22,749 nt of DNA from Streptomyces sp. NRRL S-1022 (GTDB taxonomy: Bacteria; Actinomycetota; Actinomycetes; Streptomycetales; Streptomycetaceae), in contig NZ_JOIU01000049.1 of the NCBI RefSeq assembly GCF_000720135.1, positions 1 through 22,749 on the forward strand. Direction: 5' to 3'. Below are positions 7,707 to 15,282 of the stretch, piece after piece (position 1 is the stretch's first letter; each line of letters starts with the position of its first letter). The position numbers and the translations under genes are program-made. The notes under the pieces were generated by a model, which saw nothing but the letters and a program-made list of their open reading frames with translations, did not search any database and had not been told where the DNA came from.

Positions 7707-8381
7707 TCAGCTGTCGAGGTCGTCGGCGTAGTGGCGGAAGCCGTGCCGTTCCCGGTGCAGGGTCCACAGGGTCTGCGCGAGGACGTCGGGGTCCTTGCGG
7801 GCGTGCCCCGCGGTGATGGCCCCCGGGATCACCAGCTGCGCGACGTGGATGCCCTCCCCGGCCAGCCGGTCGTGCAGCAGGTGGCCGTAGGCGCTCTCCG
7901 CGGCGAAGGCGATCGAGGTGCCGGCCCGCTCGGGGTGCGGTACGGCCGCGGTCCCGCCGTTGACGAACAGGACCGTGCCGCGCCCGAGCCGCCGCATCCC
8001 CGGCAGCACCTGCTGCACGGCGGCCACCGGCCCGTACACGGAGAACTCGATCGGCCCCACCAGGTCCCGGTGCCCGGTGTCCAGCACGGGCCGCATGAAG
8101 TCGCGGTGCGGCACCGGGCTGTACTGGAGCACCTCGACGGTCCCGAGGGCGTCGGCGAGCCGGTCCAGCGCGGCGGTCAGCTCCTCCGGCCGGCGCACGT
8201 CGGCGGGGAAGCCGCGCGCGGTGACGCCCTCGGCCGCGAGCCCCTCGACGATCGCGTCCAGCCGGCCCCGGTCCCGGGCGACCAGTCCGACGCCGAACCC
8301 CTCGCGTCCGAACCGGCGCGCGACCGCGGCCCCGAGCCCCGGCCCGGCTCCCACGATGGCGACACTGTTCATGCCGGGCAT
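7707..8381 (-). CDS. SDR-fold NAD(P)-binding protein with atypical active site
   Basis: A 224-residue Rossmann-fold protein. The N-terminus VAIVGAGPGLGAAVARRFG is the dinucleotide-binding glycine motif, followed by a VARD segment after beta-2, ADVRRPEEL and LQYSPVP. The usual catalytic Ser is replaced in FVNGGTAAV. The expected Tyr-x-x-x-Lys reads SAYGHLLHDR, so Tyr is kept but Lys is absent. The fold is therefore clear, while classical oxidoreductase activity is doubtful. ATG 8381 or ATG 8372 may be the start; neither has a strong ribosome-binding site. It begins 22 bp after the DUF4328 gene and is probably co-transcribed with it. The substrate is unknown. Confidence 0.85.
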   Translation of the reverse strand: MPGMNSVAIVGAGPGLGAAVARRFGREGFGVGLVARDRGRLDAIVEGLAAEGVTARGFPADVRRPEELTAALDRLADALGTVEVLQYSPVPHRDFMRPVLDTGHRDLVGPIEFSVYGPVAAVQQVLPGMRRLGRGTVLFVNGGTAAVPHPERAGTSIAFAAESAYGHLLHDRLAGEGIHVAQLVIPGAITAGHARKDPDVLAQTLWTLHRERHGFRHYADDLDS

Positions 8382-8403
8382 CCGTACCGCGCGGGGCCGG
8401 GCC

Positions 8404-9117
8404 TCACACCGGCTGCGGCGACCGCGGCCCGGTGGCCTGCCGCATCCGCGCCAGCTGGGCGGCGGTGACCGCCCGCACGGCGAACGCGCCGGCGACGGCG
8501 GCACCGACGACCGCCGCGTCGCTGGCCAGCAGCGGCCACACCTCGGTGTAGGCGCGGGCGATGATCTCGTCGGTGGAGTCCTCGTAGACGATGCCCACCC
8601 CGCTCAGCATCCCGAGCAGCCAGAGCCCCCACCACACGTTCACGGAGGCGGGCAGCGGGCGTCCCGGGGCGGAGCCGCGGAACGCGTCGGCGACGATGCC
8701 GCGCGGGAACCACAGGTTCACGACCGGGACGATCCAGCCCGCGTACACCCAGATGCCCGCGTACTTCGGCGGCCGGCCGGACAGCAGGCGCGCGTTGTCC
8801 CGCAGCCGCACCACCCAGGAGAGGAAGAGCAGGGCGCAGACCAGCACGGCGACCCCGCCGACGGACGTGACCAGGTGGTACGAGTCCTCCAGCGCGGTGA
8901 GCGGCCGGTGCACCCCCTCGCCCTGGTCCGGCGGCCCGGAGCCGGGTTCGCCGGCGAGTGCCAGCCGTGTCTCCCACGCGCCGCGCACCACCCAGGCGGC
9001 GCCCGCGAGCAGCAGCCCGGCGGCGGCCAGCCGCCCCGTCACCCGGACGTCCCGGTACGGCGCCGCCTGCCCGGCGGCCCACCCCTCCCGCGCGCCCGGT
9101 CCGTCCTCGTGTGCCAT
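8404..9117 (-). CDS. DUF4328-type integral membrane protein
   Basis: A 237-residue membrane protein of unknown function. Hydrophobic helices are at about 23-40, 75-97, 112-130, 155-175 and 190-212. The stretch YAGWIVPVVNLWFPRGIVADAFRGS, followed by WWGLWLLGML, resembles the DUF4328 pattern (W..P..NLW.P...). The start at 9117 is chosen for AAGGGAG 5 nt upstream. Longer reading frames upstream run through the dioxygenase gene and are not credible. It is followed closely by the SDR gene. The family name is a recollection of the pattern rather than a search result. Confidence 0.75.
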   Translation of the reverse strand: MAHEDGPGAREGWAAGQAAPYRDVRVTGRLAAAGLLLAGAAWVVRGAWETRLALAGEPGSGPPDQGEGVHRPLTALEDSYHLVTSVGGVAVLVCALLFLSWVVRLRDNARLLSGRPPKYAGIWVYAGWIVPVVNLWFPRGIVADAFRGSAPGRPLPASVNVWWGLWLLGMLSGVGIVYEDSTDEIIARAYTEVWPLLASDAAVVGAAVAGAFAVRAVTAAQLARMRQATGPRSPQPV

Positions 9118-9215
9118 CGCCGCTCCCTTGCCGGTGACCGGGCTCTTCCCGGTCTCCTCCGGTGAGGACGGCGGCGTCCGGTCCGCCGTTCCGCCGCCGG
9201 GGGGAAAAGCGGAGG

Positions 9216-9902
9216 TCAGGCCATCCAGAAGAACACGGCCGTCATGCGCTTGTCCGCCAGCGTGCGGCCGGAGTATGCGGTGGCGCTGTGCACCAGGTTG
9301 GCATGGTAAAGCAGCAGACGGTTGTACTTGTGCGGGACGCGGACGTCCTCCTCGAAGGCGTCCGGGGTGACGTAGCGGGTGCCGAGGGCCTCGACGAGGT
9401 TGGTGTGCGGGGCCTGGACGACGTTGCCGCCGAGCCGGCCGCCGGGCAGGGACTGGCGGTGGAAACTGGTGCCGCAGTCCTTGGGCACGTCCGGGTTGAG
9501 GTAGAGCACGGCCGCGTACCGGCACAGGGCGCGGGAGTCGGTGTGCGGGCGGGGTTCGCTCTCGCCCTCGCCGACCACCTGCACGCAGTTGTGGTTGAGG
9601 GTGCCGCCACCGGGCGCCTGCTGCACCCACAGCTCCTTCGCCCCGGTCGCCTTCTTCACCAGCCGCTCGATGCGGGCCAGCTCACCGGGTTCGAGGCCGG
9701 GCATGGCACGCAGTCCGGGCCAGGTCTCCGAGGTGTACGGATACCCCTGCACCCAGTCGTCCTTGTCCAGGCACCGCTGCCGTACCGCGTCGATGTCCGG
9801 CAGGACGTCGTCCAGCACCCAGTAGTCGCGGCCCTTGGTGGGCTTGCGGTAGGGCAGGACGGGCAGCGCGGCCGGCGGTCGGGGCGGGGGCTGTGGGGGC
9901 AT
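9216..9902 (-). CDS. Probable 2-oxoglutarate/Fe(II) dioxygenase-like protein (DUF6445-like)
   Basis: A 228-residue soluble protein. Features of a double-stranded beta-helix dioxygenase are visible: PHTDS (H120, D122) as the HxD metal ligands, a distal His in LLLYHANLVHSATAYSG (H200 or H205), and DKRMT with Arg219 as a candidate 2-oxoglutarate-binding residue. The middle contains LYLNPDVPKDCGTSFHRQ, a pattern found in DUF6445 proteins. The first 15 residues are Pro-rich. The substrate is unknown. There is no ribosome-binding site before ATG 9902. Instead a -10-like TAGATT ends 6 nt before the start, suggesting a leaderless mRNA. It is first in a minus-strand series with the DUF4328 and SDR genes. 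Confidence 0.78.
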   Translation of the reverse strand: MPPQPPPRPPAALPVLPYRKPTKGRDYWVLDDVLPDIDAVRQRCLDKDDWVQGYPYTSETWPGLRAMPGLEPGELARIERLVKKATGAKELWVQQAPGGGTLNHNCVQVVGEGESEPRPHTDSRALCRYAAVLYLNPDVPKDCGTSFHRQSLPGGRLGGNVVQAPHTNLVEALGTRYVTPDAFEEDVRVPHKYNRLLLYHANLVHSATAYSGRTLADKRMTAVFFWMA

Positions 9903-9908
9903 GCGGCG

Positions 9909-9914
9909 AATCTA
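9909..9914 (-). promoter_or_regulatory. Putative -10 element of a leaderless transcript
   Basis: On the minus strand TAGATT is followed by 6 nt and then the ATG at 9902. This is the spacing expected if transcription starts on the A of the start codon. No Shine-Dalgarno sequence is present, and no clear -35 element is visible at the expected distance. Confidence 0.5.
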
Positions 9915-9948
9915 GGGGCGCGGCCGGTCTGCCTTCTCCCGTGGACGG

Positions 9949-9980
9949 GTCAACCTTGCGTCCAGGAACGATCAACCTTT
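9949..9980. promoter_or_regulatory. Direct repeat TCAACCTT, period 22 bp, in a divergent promoter region
   Basis: TCAACCTT occurs at 9950-9957 and 9972-9979, 22 bp apart, between the divergently transcribed dioxygenase-like and DUF4142 genes. In-phase spacing suggests a regulator-binding site. On the minus strand each copy reads AAGGTTGA, so a -35-like TTGAC/TTGAT lies in each. Confidence 0.4.
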
Positions 9981-10093
9981 CGCCAACAGGCTTCGGTGAT
10001 TCTTTACCCGGCGGCACCGAGCAGAATCGCCTCCGCATCCGTACTGCTGTGCGTCGGAACCGCCCACGGGCGGGAACCCCTGCAGGAGGAACG

Positions 10094-10882
10094 GTGCGCT
10101 TTTCGCGGAACGCGACGGGAACGCTCTTCGTGGGCGGTGCGATGGCCCTGACCCTCACCGCGCTCGCCTACCCGGGCATGCTCGGACTGGACAAGGTCTC
10201 CACCGCCCAGGACCGCGTCATCGCCAACACCCAGTGGGGGCCGCTCACCGAGCAGGACCGGGACTTCGTGGTGAAGGTGCGGGCGGCGGGCCTGTGGGAG
10301 TACCCGGTGGGTCAGATCGGGCTGCAGAAGGGCGGCTCCAAGGCCGTGATCACGGCCAGTCAGCACCTGATCGACGGGCACGCGGCGCTGGACACCACCT
10401 GCCGGAAGATCGCACCGATGCTGAACATCACGCTGCCCAACGTGGCCAGCCCCCAGCAGCTTGGCTTCGTGAGCACGCTGAAGTCGGACACCGGCAAGCA
10501 GTTCGACACCGACTTCGCCAACATCCTGCGGATGACGCACGGCTCGATCTTCAACGCGATCGCGAAGATCCGCTCCACCACCAAGAACTCGCTGGTGCGG
10601 GCCCTCGCCGACCAGGCCAACGACACGGTGCTGGACCACATGACCGTGATGGAGAAGACGGGCCTGGTCGACTTCGACCAGACGCTGTTCCAGCAGACCA
10701 CCCCGCCGAAGCTGCCCAACTCGGACCTGACCCCGCCGGCCCCGCCGCCCGGCCAGCCGGAGGTGGTGCTCACCCCGCCGGCGACCGCCACCGCCAGCCC
10801 GGTGGACCTCAGCGGCCTCCTCGGCGGTGGCGGCACCCCGGCCGCGGGGGCGAGCCCGAACCCGGCTCCGACGGGGGGCTGA
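10094..10882 (+). CDS. Membrane-anchored DUF4142 protein
   Basis: A 262-residue protein starting at GTG 10094 with AGGAGGA just upstream (10084-10090). A hydrophobic segment at about residues 10-30 is a signal peptide or anchor. The body, from LTEQDRDFVVKVRAAGLWEYPVGQIGLQKG through LIDGHAALDTTCRKIA to ALADQANDTVLDHMTVMEKTG, matches the helical ferritin-like DUF4142 pattern (export-directed, function not established). The C-terminal 70 or so residues are Pro/Thr/Ala/Gly-rich and probably disordered, possibly spanning the cell wall. No metal-binding ferritin centre is obvious. It is divergent from the dioxygenase-like gene and convergent with the glycosidase. Confidence 0.85.
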   Translation: MRFSRNATGTLFVGGAMALTLTALAYPGMLGLDKVSTAQDRVIANTQWGPLTEQDRDFVVKVRAAGLWEYPVGQIGLQKGGSKAVITASQHLIDGHAALDTTCRKIAPMLNITLPNVASPQQLGFVSTLKSDTGKQFDTDFANILRMTHGSIFNAIAKIRSTTKNSLVRALADQANDTVLDHMTVMEKTGLVDFDQTLFQQTTPPKLPNSDLTPPAPPPGQPEVVLTPPATATASPVDLSGLLGGGGTPAAGASPNPAPTGG

Positions 10883-10928
10883 GGCCTTCCGGACTCCGGC
10901 CTTCCGGATTCCGACCGTTCCGGACTCC
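10883..10928. repeat. Three tandem copies of a 15-16 bp unit between convergent genes
   Basis: Copies at 10883-10897 (GGCCTTCCGGACTCC), 10898-10912 (GGCCTTCCGGATTCC) and 10913-10928 (GACCGTTCCGGACTCC). Each contains TTCCGGA, which can fold on itself or pair between copies. The tract fills the gap between two converging stop codons, so a bidirectional terminator role is possible. Confidence 0.6.
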
Positions 10929-10933
10929 CGGCC

Positions 10934-12592
10934 CTAGGCCAGCCACACGGTGGTGTCCGGCGGGAGGGTGCCGGCCGCCGGCAGGGGGGTGCTGGCCAGC
11001 AGGACCTCGCCCGGCGGCAGCGGCACCGGGTCGGTGCCGAGGTTGGTGACGCTGCGCCAGCCGTCGGTGCGGGTGAAGTCCAGGACGCCGGCGGGCGCGT
11101 CCGGTGTCCAGGCCAGCGTCTCCCCCTCCAGCAGCTTGCGGCGCAGCCGCAGCGCCGTGCGGTACAGCTCCAGCGTGGAGCCCTCGGCGCCGGCCTGCTC
11201 CTCGACGGCGTACGCCGCGAACGACGCCGGCTGCGGCAGCCAGCCGGCCCCGGGCCCGAAGCCGTACGACGGCCCGGTGGCCGTCCACGGCAACGGCACC
11301 CGGCAGCCGTCGCGGCCCTTGCGGACATGGCCGGTCTGCTCCCAGATCGGGTCCTGGAGCACCTCGGTGGGCAGGTCGGCGACCTCGGGCAGGCCGAGTT
11401 CCTCGCCCTGGTAGAGGTAGGCCGAACCGGGCAGCGCCAGCATCAGCAGGGTCGCCGCCCGCGCCCGGCGCAGTCCGGCCGCGGGGTCGACCGCGGGTGC
11501 GGTGCCGTGGGAGAGCAGCCAGGCGGCCGGGTCGGTGCCGGGCGGCAGCATGAGCCGGGAGGCGTGCCGTACGACGTCGTGGTTGGACAGCACCCAGGTC
11601 GCGGAGGCACCGGCGGTGCGGGCGGTGACCAGCGAGGCGGTGATGACGTCCCGCAGCTCCTCGGCGTCCCAGCGCGCCTCCAGGTACTCGAAGTTGAACG
11701 CCTGGCCCAGTTCGTCCGGGCGGGCGTACAGGGCCCGGCGGGCGCCCGGCACCCAGGCCTCGGCGACGGCCATGCGGGGCGGGCTGTAGGCGTCGAAGAC
11801 CTTGCGCCAGTCGCGGTAGATCTCGTGCACCTCGTCGCGGTCCCAGTACGGGTGGCTGCCCGGCACCACCCGGGGCAGCGCGTCCTCGCCGGTCGCGCCG
11901 ATGTCGCCGACGTCCCGCAGCGGCTCGGTGAGGTCCTTGGCCAGGCCGTGGGCGACGTCGACGCGGAAGCCGTCGACACCCCGGTCGGACCAGAACCGCA
12001 GCGTGGTGCGGAAGTCGGCGCGGACCTCCTCGTTGGCCCAGTCGAGGTCGGGCTGCTCGGGGGCGAAGAGGTGCAGGTACCACTCCCCGTCCGGCACCCG
12101 CCGCCAGGCGCTGCCGCCGAACACCGACTGCCAGTCGCTGGGCGGCAGTTCGCCGTGCGCCCCGCGCCCGGGCCGGAAGACGTAGCGTTCCCGGGCGGCC
12201 GAGCCGGGTCCGGCGCGCAGCGCCTCCTGGAACCAGGGGTGCAGGTGCGAGGTGTGGTTGGGGACGACGTCCACGACGACCTTGAGCCCGAGCCGGTGCG
12301 CCTCGGCGACCAGGGCGTCGAAGTCGTCCAGCGTGCCGAGGCGGTCGTCGACCCCGCGCGGGTCGATGACGTCGTAGCCGCCGTCGGCGAGTTCGGAGGG
12401 GTAGAAGGGGCTCAGCCACAGGGCGTCCACGCCGAGCGCGGCCACGTGGTCCAGCCGCTCGGTGACGCCCCGCAGGTCACCGAGGCCGTCACCGTCGGCG
12501 TCGGCGAAACTGCGCGGGTAGACCTGGTAGATGACGGCCTGCCGCCACCAGTCGGGGTTCCTGGACGAGAGGTCCGGCGAGAGGTCAGCCAT
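10934..12592 (-). CDS. GH13 alpha-glucosidase / oligo-1,6-glucosidase
   Basis: A 552-residue cytoplasmic alpha-amylase-family enzyme. VIYQVYPRSFADADGDGLGDLRGV at about 20-43 is the typical N-terminus. The four conserved regions are DVVPNHTS (108-115), GFRVDVAH (nucleophile D212), VAEAW (acid/base E278) and LSNHDV (transition-state D339). ADGGYDVIDPRGVDDRLGT in the early barrel and the QGEELGLPEV turn fit the oligo-glucosidase/alpha-glucosidase subfamilies that release glucose from malto- or isomalto-oligosaccharides. There is no signal peptide, so the substrate must be imported first. Start ATG 12592 is chosen for GGGAG upstream. No ABC transporter or LacI regulator lies beside it here. It is divergent from the riboswitch-controlled permease. 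Confidence 0.92.
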   Translation of the reverse strand: MADLSPDLSSRNPDWWRQAVIYQVYPRSFADADGDGLGDLRGVTERLDHVAALGVDALWLSPFYPSELADGGYDVIDPRGVDDRLGTLDDFDALVAEAHRLGLKVVVDVVPNHTSHLHPWFQEALRAGPGSAARERYVFRPGRGAHGELPPSDWQSVFGGSAWRRVPDGEWYLHLFAPEQPDLDWANEEVRADFRTTLRFWSDRGVDGFRVDVAHGLAKDLTEPLRDVGDIGATGEDALPRVVPGSHPYWDRDEVHEIYRDWRKVFDAYSPPRMAVAEAWVPGARRALYARPDELGQAFNFEYLEARWDAEELRDVITASLVTARTAGASATWVLSNHDVVRHASRLMLPPGTDPAAWLLSHGTAPAVDPAAGLRRARAATLLMLALPGSAYLYQGEELGLPEVADLPTEVLQDPIWEQTGHVRKGRDGCRVPLPWTATGPSYGFGPGAGWLPQPASFAAYAVEEQAGAEGSTLELYRTALRLRRKLLEGETLAWTPDAPAGVLDFTRTDGWRSVTNLGTDPVPLPPGEVLLASTPLPAAGTLPPDTTVWLA

Positions 12593-12773
12593 ACGGGCTC
12601 CCAGGGGACGGTCGACGGTACGGATCCTGTATCCGTCCACATTGCCCGGAAACGGAACGCGCGGGTACGGCGCCACGCGACGGACGGCGAAGGGCGCACG
12701 GCATTTGTGATCTTGCCTACCTGCGCCGGTACCCGGCTATGCAGGAAACCGTGTGCCCGCCTACGGTGGGCGG
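12593..12773. other. Intergenic region between the glucosidase gene and the riboswitch
   Basis: The non-coding left half of the divergent region. It must hold the promoters for both sides. A 7-bp hairpin (GCCCGCC, loop TACGGTG, GGCGGGC) at 12755-12775 abuts and slightly overlaps the riboswitch P1 stem. No LacI-type operator is evident. Confidence 0.45.
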
Positions 12774-12933
12774 GCCGTGGTGTTCGGGAAGTCGATGGGA
12801 AGTCGACGCGGCCCTCGCCACTGTGATCGGGGAGTCCCCGTTCCGTCCGGCTCGCGCCGGGCCACTGGTCGCAGGACCGGGAAGGCAGGAACGGCGGGCG
12901 TGTGCACCCGTCAGCCAGGAGACCGGCCACGGC
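12774..12933 (+). ncRNA. Cobalamin (adenosylcobalamin) riboswitch
   Basis: The conserved core is recognisable in order: GTGTTCGGGAAGTCGATGGGAA near 12779-12800, GCCACTGTGATCGGGGAGTC at 12817-12836, CCGGGAAGGC at 12877-12886 followed by AGGAACGGCG, and the B12 box AGCCAGGAGACCGGCC at 12913-12928. P1 closes perfectly: GCCGTGG at 12774-12780 pairs with CCACGGC at 12927-12933. It lies about 33 nt before the NiCoT permease start. High cobalamin is expected to shut off expression. The expression platform (translational or transcriptional) is not resolved by eye. Confidence 0.93.
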
Positions 12934-12965
12934 ACGTCACGAAGTGATCCACGAGGTGCTGGAGC

Positions 12966-14057
12966 GTGAACCCGATGGCCGATGCTGCGTCTTTCCGCTG
13001 GCGGCGTGAGGACACCGTCAAGACGGTGGGGCTGATGGCGGTGATCGTCGCCCTGCACGTCGTCGCCTTCGGCATCCTGTACCTCCTGGTCGCCCCCCAC
13101 CACTACAAGGTCGGTACCGACGTGTTCGGGGTGGGTCTCGGCATCACGGCCTACACCCTCGGCATGCGGCACGCATTCGACGCCGATCACATCGCCGCGA
13201 TCGACAACACCACCCGCAAGCTGATGGCCGACGGCAAACGGCCGGTGTCGGTGGGGTTCTGGTTCGCGCTCGGGCACTCCAGCGTCGTCGTGCTGCTGGC
13301 CCTGCTCATCGCGGGCGGCACCTCGCTGGCGGGCCGGGTGATGAACGAGGGGTCCGCCACCCACCAGGTGCTGGGCTTCCTCGGTACGACGGTCTCCGGG
13401 ACGTTCCTCTATCTGATCGCCGCCCTGAACCTGGTGGCACTGGCCGGCATCCTCAAGGTGTTCCGGGCGATGCGCGCGGGGGCGTACGACGAGAAGGAGC
13501 TGGAGCAGCACCTGGACTCGCGGGGCTTCATGAACCGCGTGCTCGGGCGGCTGACCAGGTCCGTCTCGCGCCCGGGGCAGATGTACCCGCTGGGCTTCCT
13601 CTTCGGCCTCGGCTTCGACACGGCCACCGAGGTCACGCTGATGGTGATGGCGGGCTCGGGCGCGGCGGCCGGGCTGCCCTGGTACGCGATCCTCTGCCTG
13701 CCCCTGCTCTTCGCCGCCGGGATGAGCCTGTTCGACACGCTCGACGGCACGTTCATGAACTTCGCCTACCAGTGGGCGTTCTCCAACCCGGTCCGCAAGG
13801 TCTTCTACAACCTCGCCATCACCGGCCTGTCCATCGCCGTGGCCTTCTTCATCGGCACCATCGAGCTGGTCGGCGTCCTGCACGAGAAGTTCGGCCTGCA
13901 CGACGACGTCACCGGCTGGATCGCCGGTCTCGACCTGGACAACGTCGGCTATCTCATCGTCGGCCTGTTCGTGGTGGTGTGGGCGGCGGCGCTGGCGTAC
14001 TGGAAGGTCGCCCGGGTCGAGGAACGCTGGACGGTCTCCGCCACCGCCGCCGAGTAG
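12966..14057 (+). CDS. NiCoT-family cobalt/nickel permease (probably cobalt)
   Basis: A 363-residue permease with about eight membrane helices. The family signature is RHAFDADHIAAIDNTTRK (H69, D74, H75: the HX4DH metal-binding motif in TM2). It is followed by FALGHSSVVV, LGFDTATEVTLM and GMSLFDTLDGTFMNFAY, all conserved NiCoT segments. NiCoTs import Ni2+ and/or Co2+ across the cytoplasmic membrane. The cobalamin riboswitch immediately upstream points to cobalt for B12 synthesis as the physiological cargo (inference from regulation). GTG 12966 is given as the start. ATG 12975 is equally good, with GGAG 10 nt before it, and would remove three residues. It converges with the nucleoside hydrolase gene, with 6 bp between stops. 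Confidence 0.94.
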   Translation: MNPMADAASFRWRREDTVKTVGLMAVIVALHVVAFGILYLLVAPHHYKVGTDVFGVGLGITAYTLGMRHAFDADHIAAIDNTTRKLMADGKRPVSVGFWFALGHSSVVVLLALLIAGGTSLAGRVMNEGSATHQVLGFLGTTVSGTFLYLIAALNLVALAGILKVFRAMRAGAYDEKELEQHLDSRGFMNRVLGRLTRSVSRPGQMYPLGFLFGLGFDTATEVTLMVMAGSGAAAGLPWYAILCLPLLFAAGMSLFDTLDGTFMNFAYQWAFSNPVRKVFYNLAITGLSIAVAFFIGTIELVGVLHEKFGLHDDVTGWIAGLDLDNVGYLIVGLFVVVWAAALAYWKVARVEERWTVSATAAE

Positions 14058-14063
14058 CCGGGC

Positions 14064-15026
14064 CTAGCGCGCGACCGTCTCCAGGTACAGCTTCACGTAG
14101 CGGGCCGCGTCCACCTCCAGGGCCACGTCGATCAGGGCGCGTTCGCGGCCGCCCTCGTGGAGTTCGGACTCGCCGAGGCGGGGTCGGCGGTCGACGACGG
14201 TCTGGCCGCGGGCGGGGCCCGGGGCGAGGGAGACCTCGACCGGGAGCAGGCGGGTGGTGAGGCCCGCCGGGTCGGCGACCGCGCACACCGCGCCGGCGTC
14301 GCCGAGGCCGCCCGCCTCCTCCGCCTCCGGGGGCTCGCCCTGGTGGGCCGGCCGGTGGGCGAGCAGCTCGCCGGCCAGGCGGGTGCCGGGCTCGGCGCTG
14401 GTGCGCAGCCGGTGCACCTCGGCGCTGTCCACGACGACCTGCCGGAACACGTCCAGGCCGTACATGGTGATCGGCACCCCGGCGGTGAGCAGGATCGCCG
14501 CGGCCTCCGGGTCGTGCCAGACGTTGAACTCCGCGACCGGGGTGGCGTTGCCGGTGGTCACCGCGCCGCCCATGAACACGATCCGCTCGATGTTCCGGGT
14601 CACCTCCGGGTGGGTGCGCAGCAGCAGGGCGATGTTCGTCAGCGGCGCGGTCGGGATCAGGGTGACCGGACGCGGGGAGGCGAGGATCTCGCGGTGCAGC
14701 AGGGTGACGGCGTCGACGTCCACCGGGGTCCGGGCCGGCGCGGGCAGCCCCAGGTCGCCCATGCCGTCGGCGCCGTGCACGGGGGCGGAGCGGGCGGGCT
14801 CCAGCAGCGGGCGCTCGGCGCCGCGCGCCACCGGGATGCCGGGGGCGCCCGCCTGCTCCAGCACGGTGAGGGTGTTGCGGACCACCCCGTCCACGTCGGT
14901 GTTCCCGGCCACGCAGGTCACCGCCCGCAGGTCGAGTCCCGGGTGGCGCACGGCGAGCAGCAGGGCCAGGGCGTCGTCGACCCCGGTGTCGCAGTCGATG
15001 ATCACGGGAATGGGCTGACCGGTCAC
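14064..15026 (-). CDS. Inosine/uridine-type nucleoside hydrolase
   Basis: A 320-residue enzyme of the IUNH family. The N-terminal DCDTGVDDALAL (D11, D13, D17, D18) is the Ca2+-binding Asp cluster. VAGNTDVDGVVRNTL, PTAPLTNIALLLR, IVFMGGAV and AEFNVWHDPEAA are the other conserved blocks. The family hydrolyses the N-glycosidic bond of ribonucleosides in salvage. Where characterised enzymes have a catalytic His followed by the last metal Asp, the sequence reads GGLGDAGAVCAVADP: D243 is kept but no His precedes it, so activity or specificity may differ. The GTG at 15026 has AAGGAG 6-7 nt upstream. It stands alone between convergent and divergent neighbours. Confidence 0.9.
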   Translation of the reverse strand: MTGQPIPVIIDCDTGVDDALALLLAVRHPGLDLRAVTCVAGNTDVDGVVRNTLTVLEQAGAPGIPVARGAERPLLEPARSAPVHGADGMGDLGLPAPARTPVDVDAVTLLHREILASPRPVTLIPTAPLTNIALLLRTHPEVTRNIERIVFMGGAVTTGNATPVAEFNVWHDPEAAAILLTAGVPITMYGLDVFRQVVVDSAEVHRLRTSAEPGTRLAGELLAHRPAHQGEPPEAEEAGGLGDAGAVCAVADPAGLTTRLLPVEVSLAPGPARGQTVVDRRPRLGESELHEGGRERALIDVALEVDAARYVKLYLETVAR

Positions 15027-15282
15027 GGCGGACTCCTTCCGTCGTGCCGACGATAGATCAGGCCGGGCCGTCGTGAGCGGGTCCCCGGCAGCGGTGGGCG
15101 GCGGGGGCGCGGGGCGGCTCCCGGGTGCGGGTCCGGCCCGCGGGCCGCGCGGTTTCCTCGGTCAGGCGAGCCGGCGCGCTCGGGTCCTCACCCGTACGGC
15201 GCGGAGCGCTGGTGGGCCGCGCGGGGCGGTGGTGCCGTGAGATCAGGCACCCCGTCGGCCGCACGCAGCCCAGGAGGCACCG
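15027..15282. other. Divergent intergenic region, nucleoside hydrolase / lipoprotein
   Basis: 256 bp with no credible gene. It should carry promoters for both flanking genes, but no clear elements are visible. A short hairpin (GGTGCC, 9-nt loop, GGCACC) lies at 15231-15251 in the leader of the lipoprotein gene. Confidence 0.4.

Noticed and set aside
12755..12775. Hairpin just before the riboswitch as a separate regulatory RNA
   Set aside because: It is only 7 bp and overlaps P1 by two bases. It could be a start-site or spacer structure, with no evidence for an independent role.
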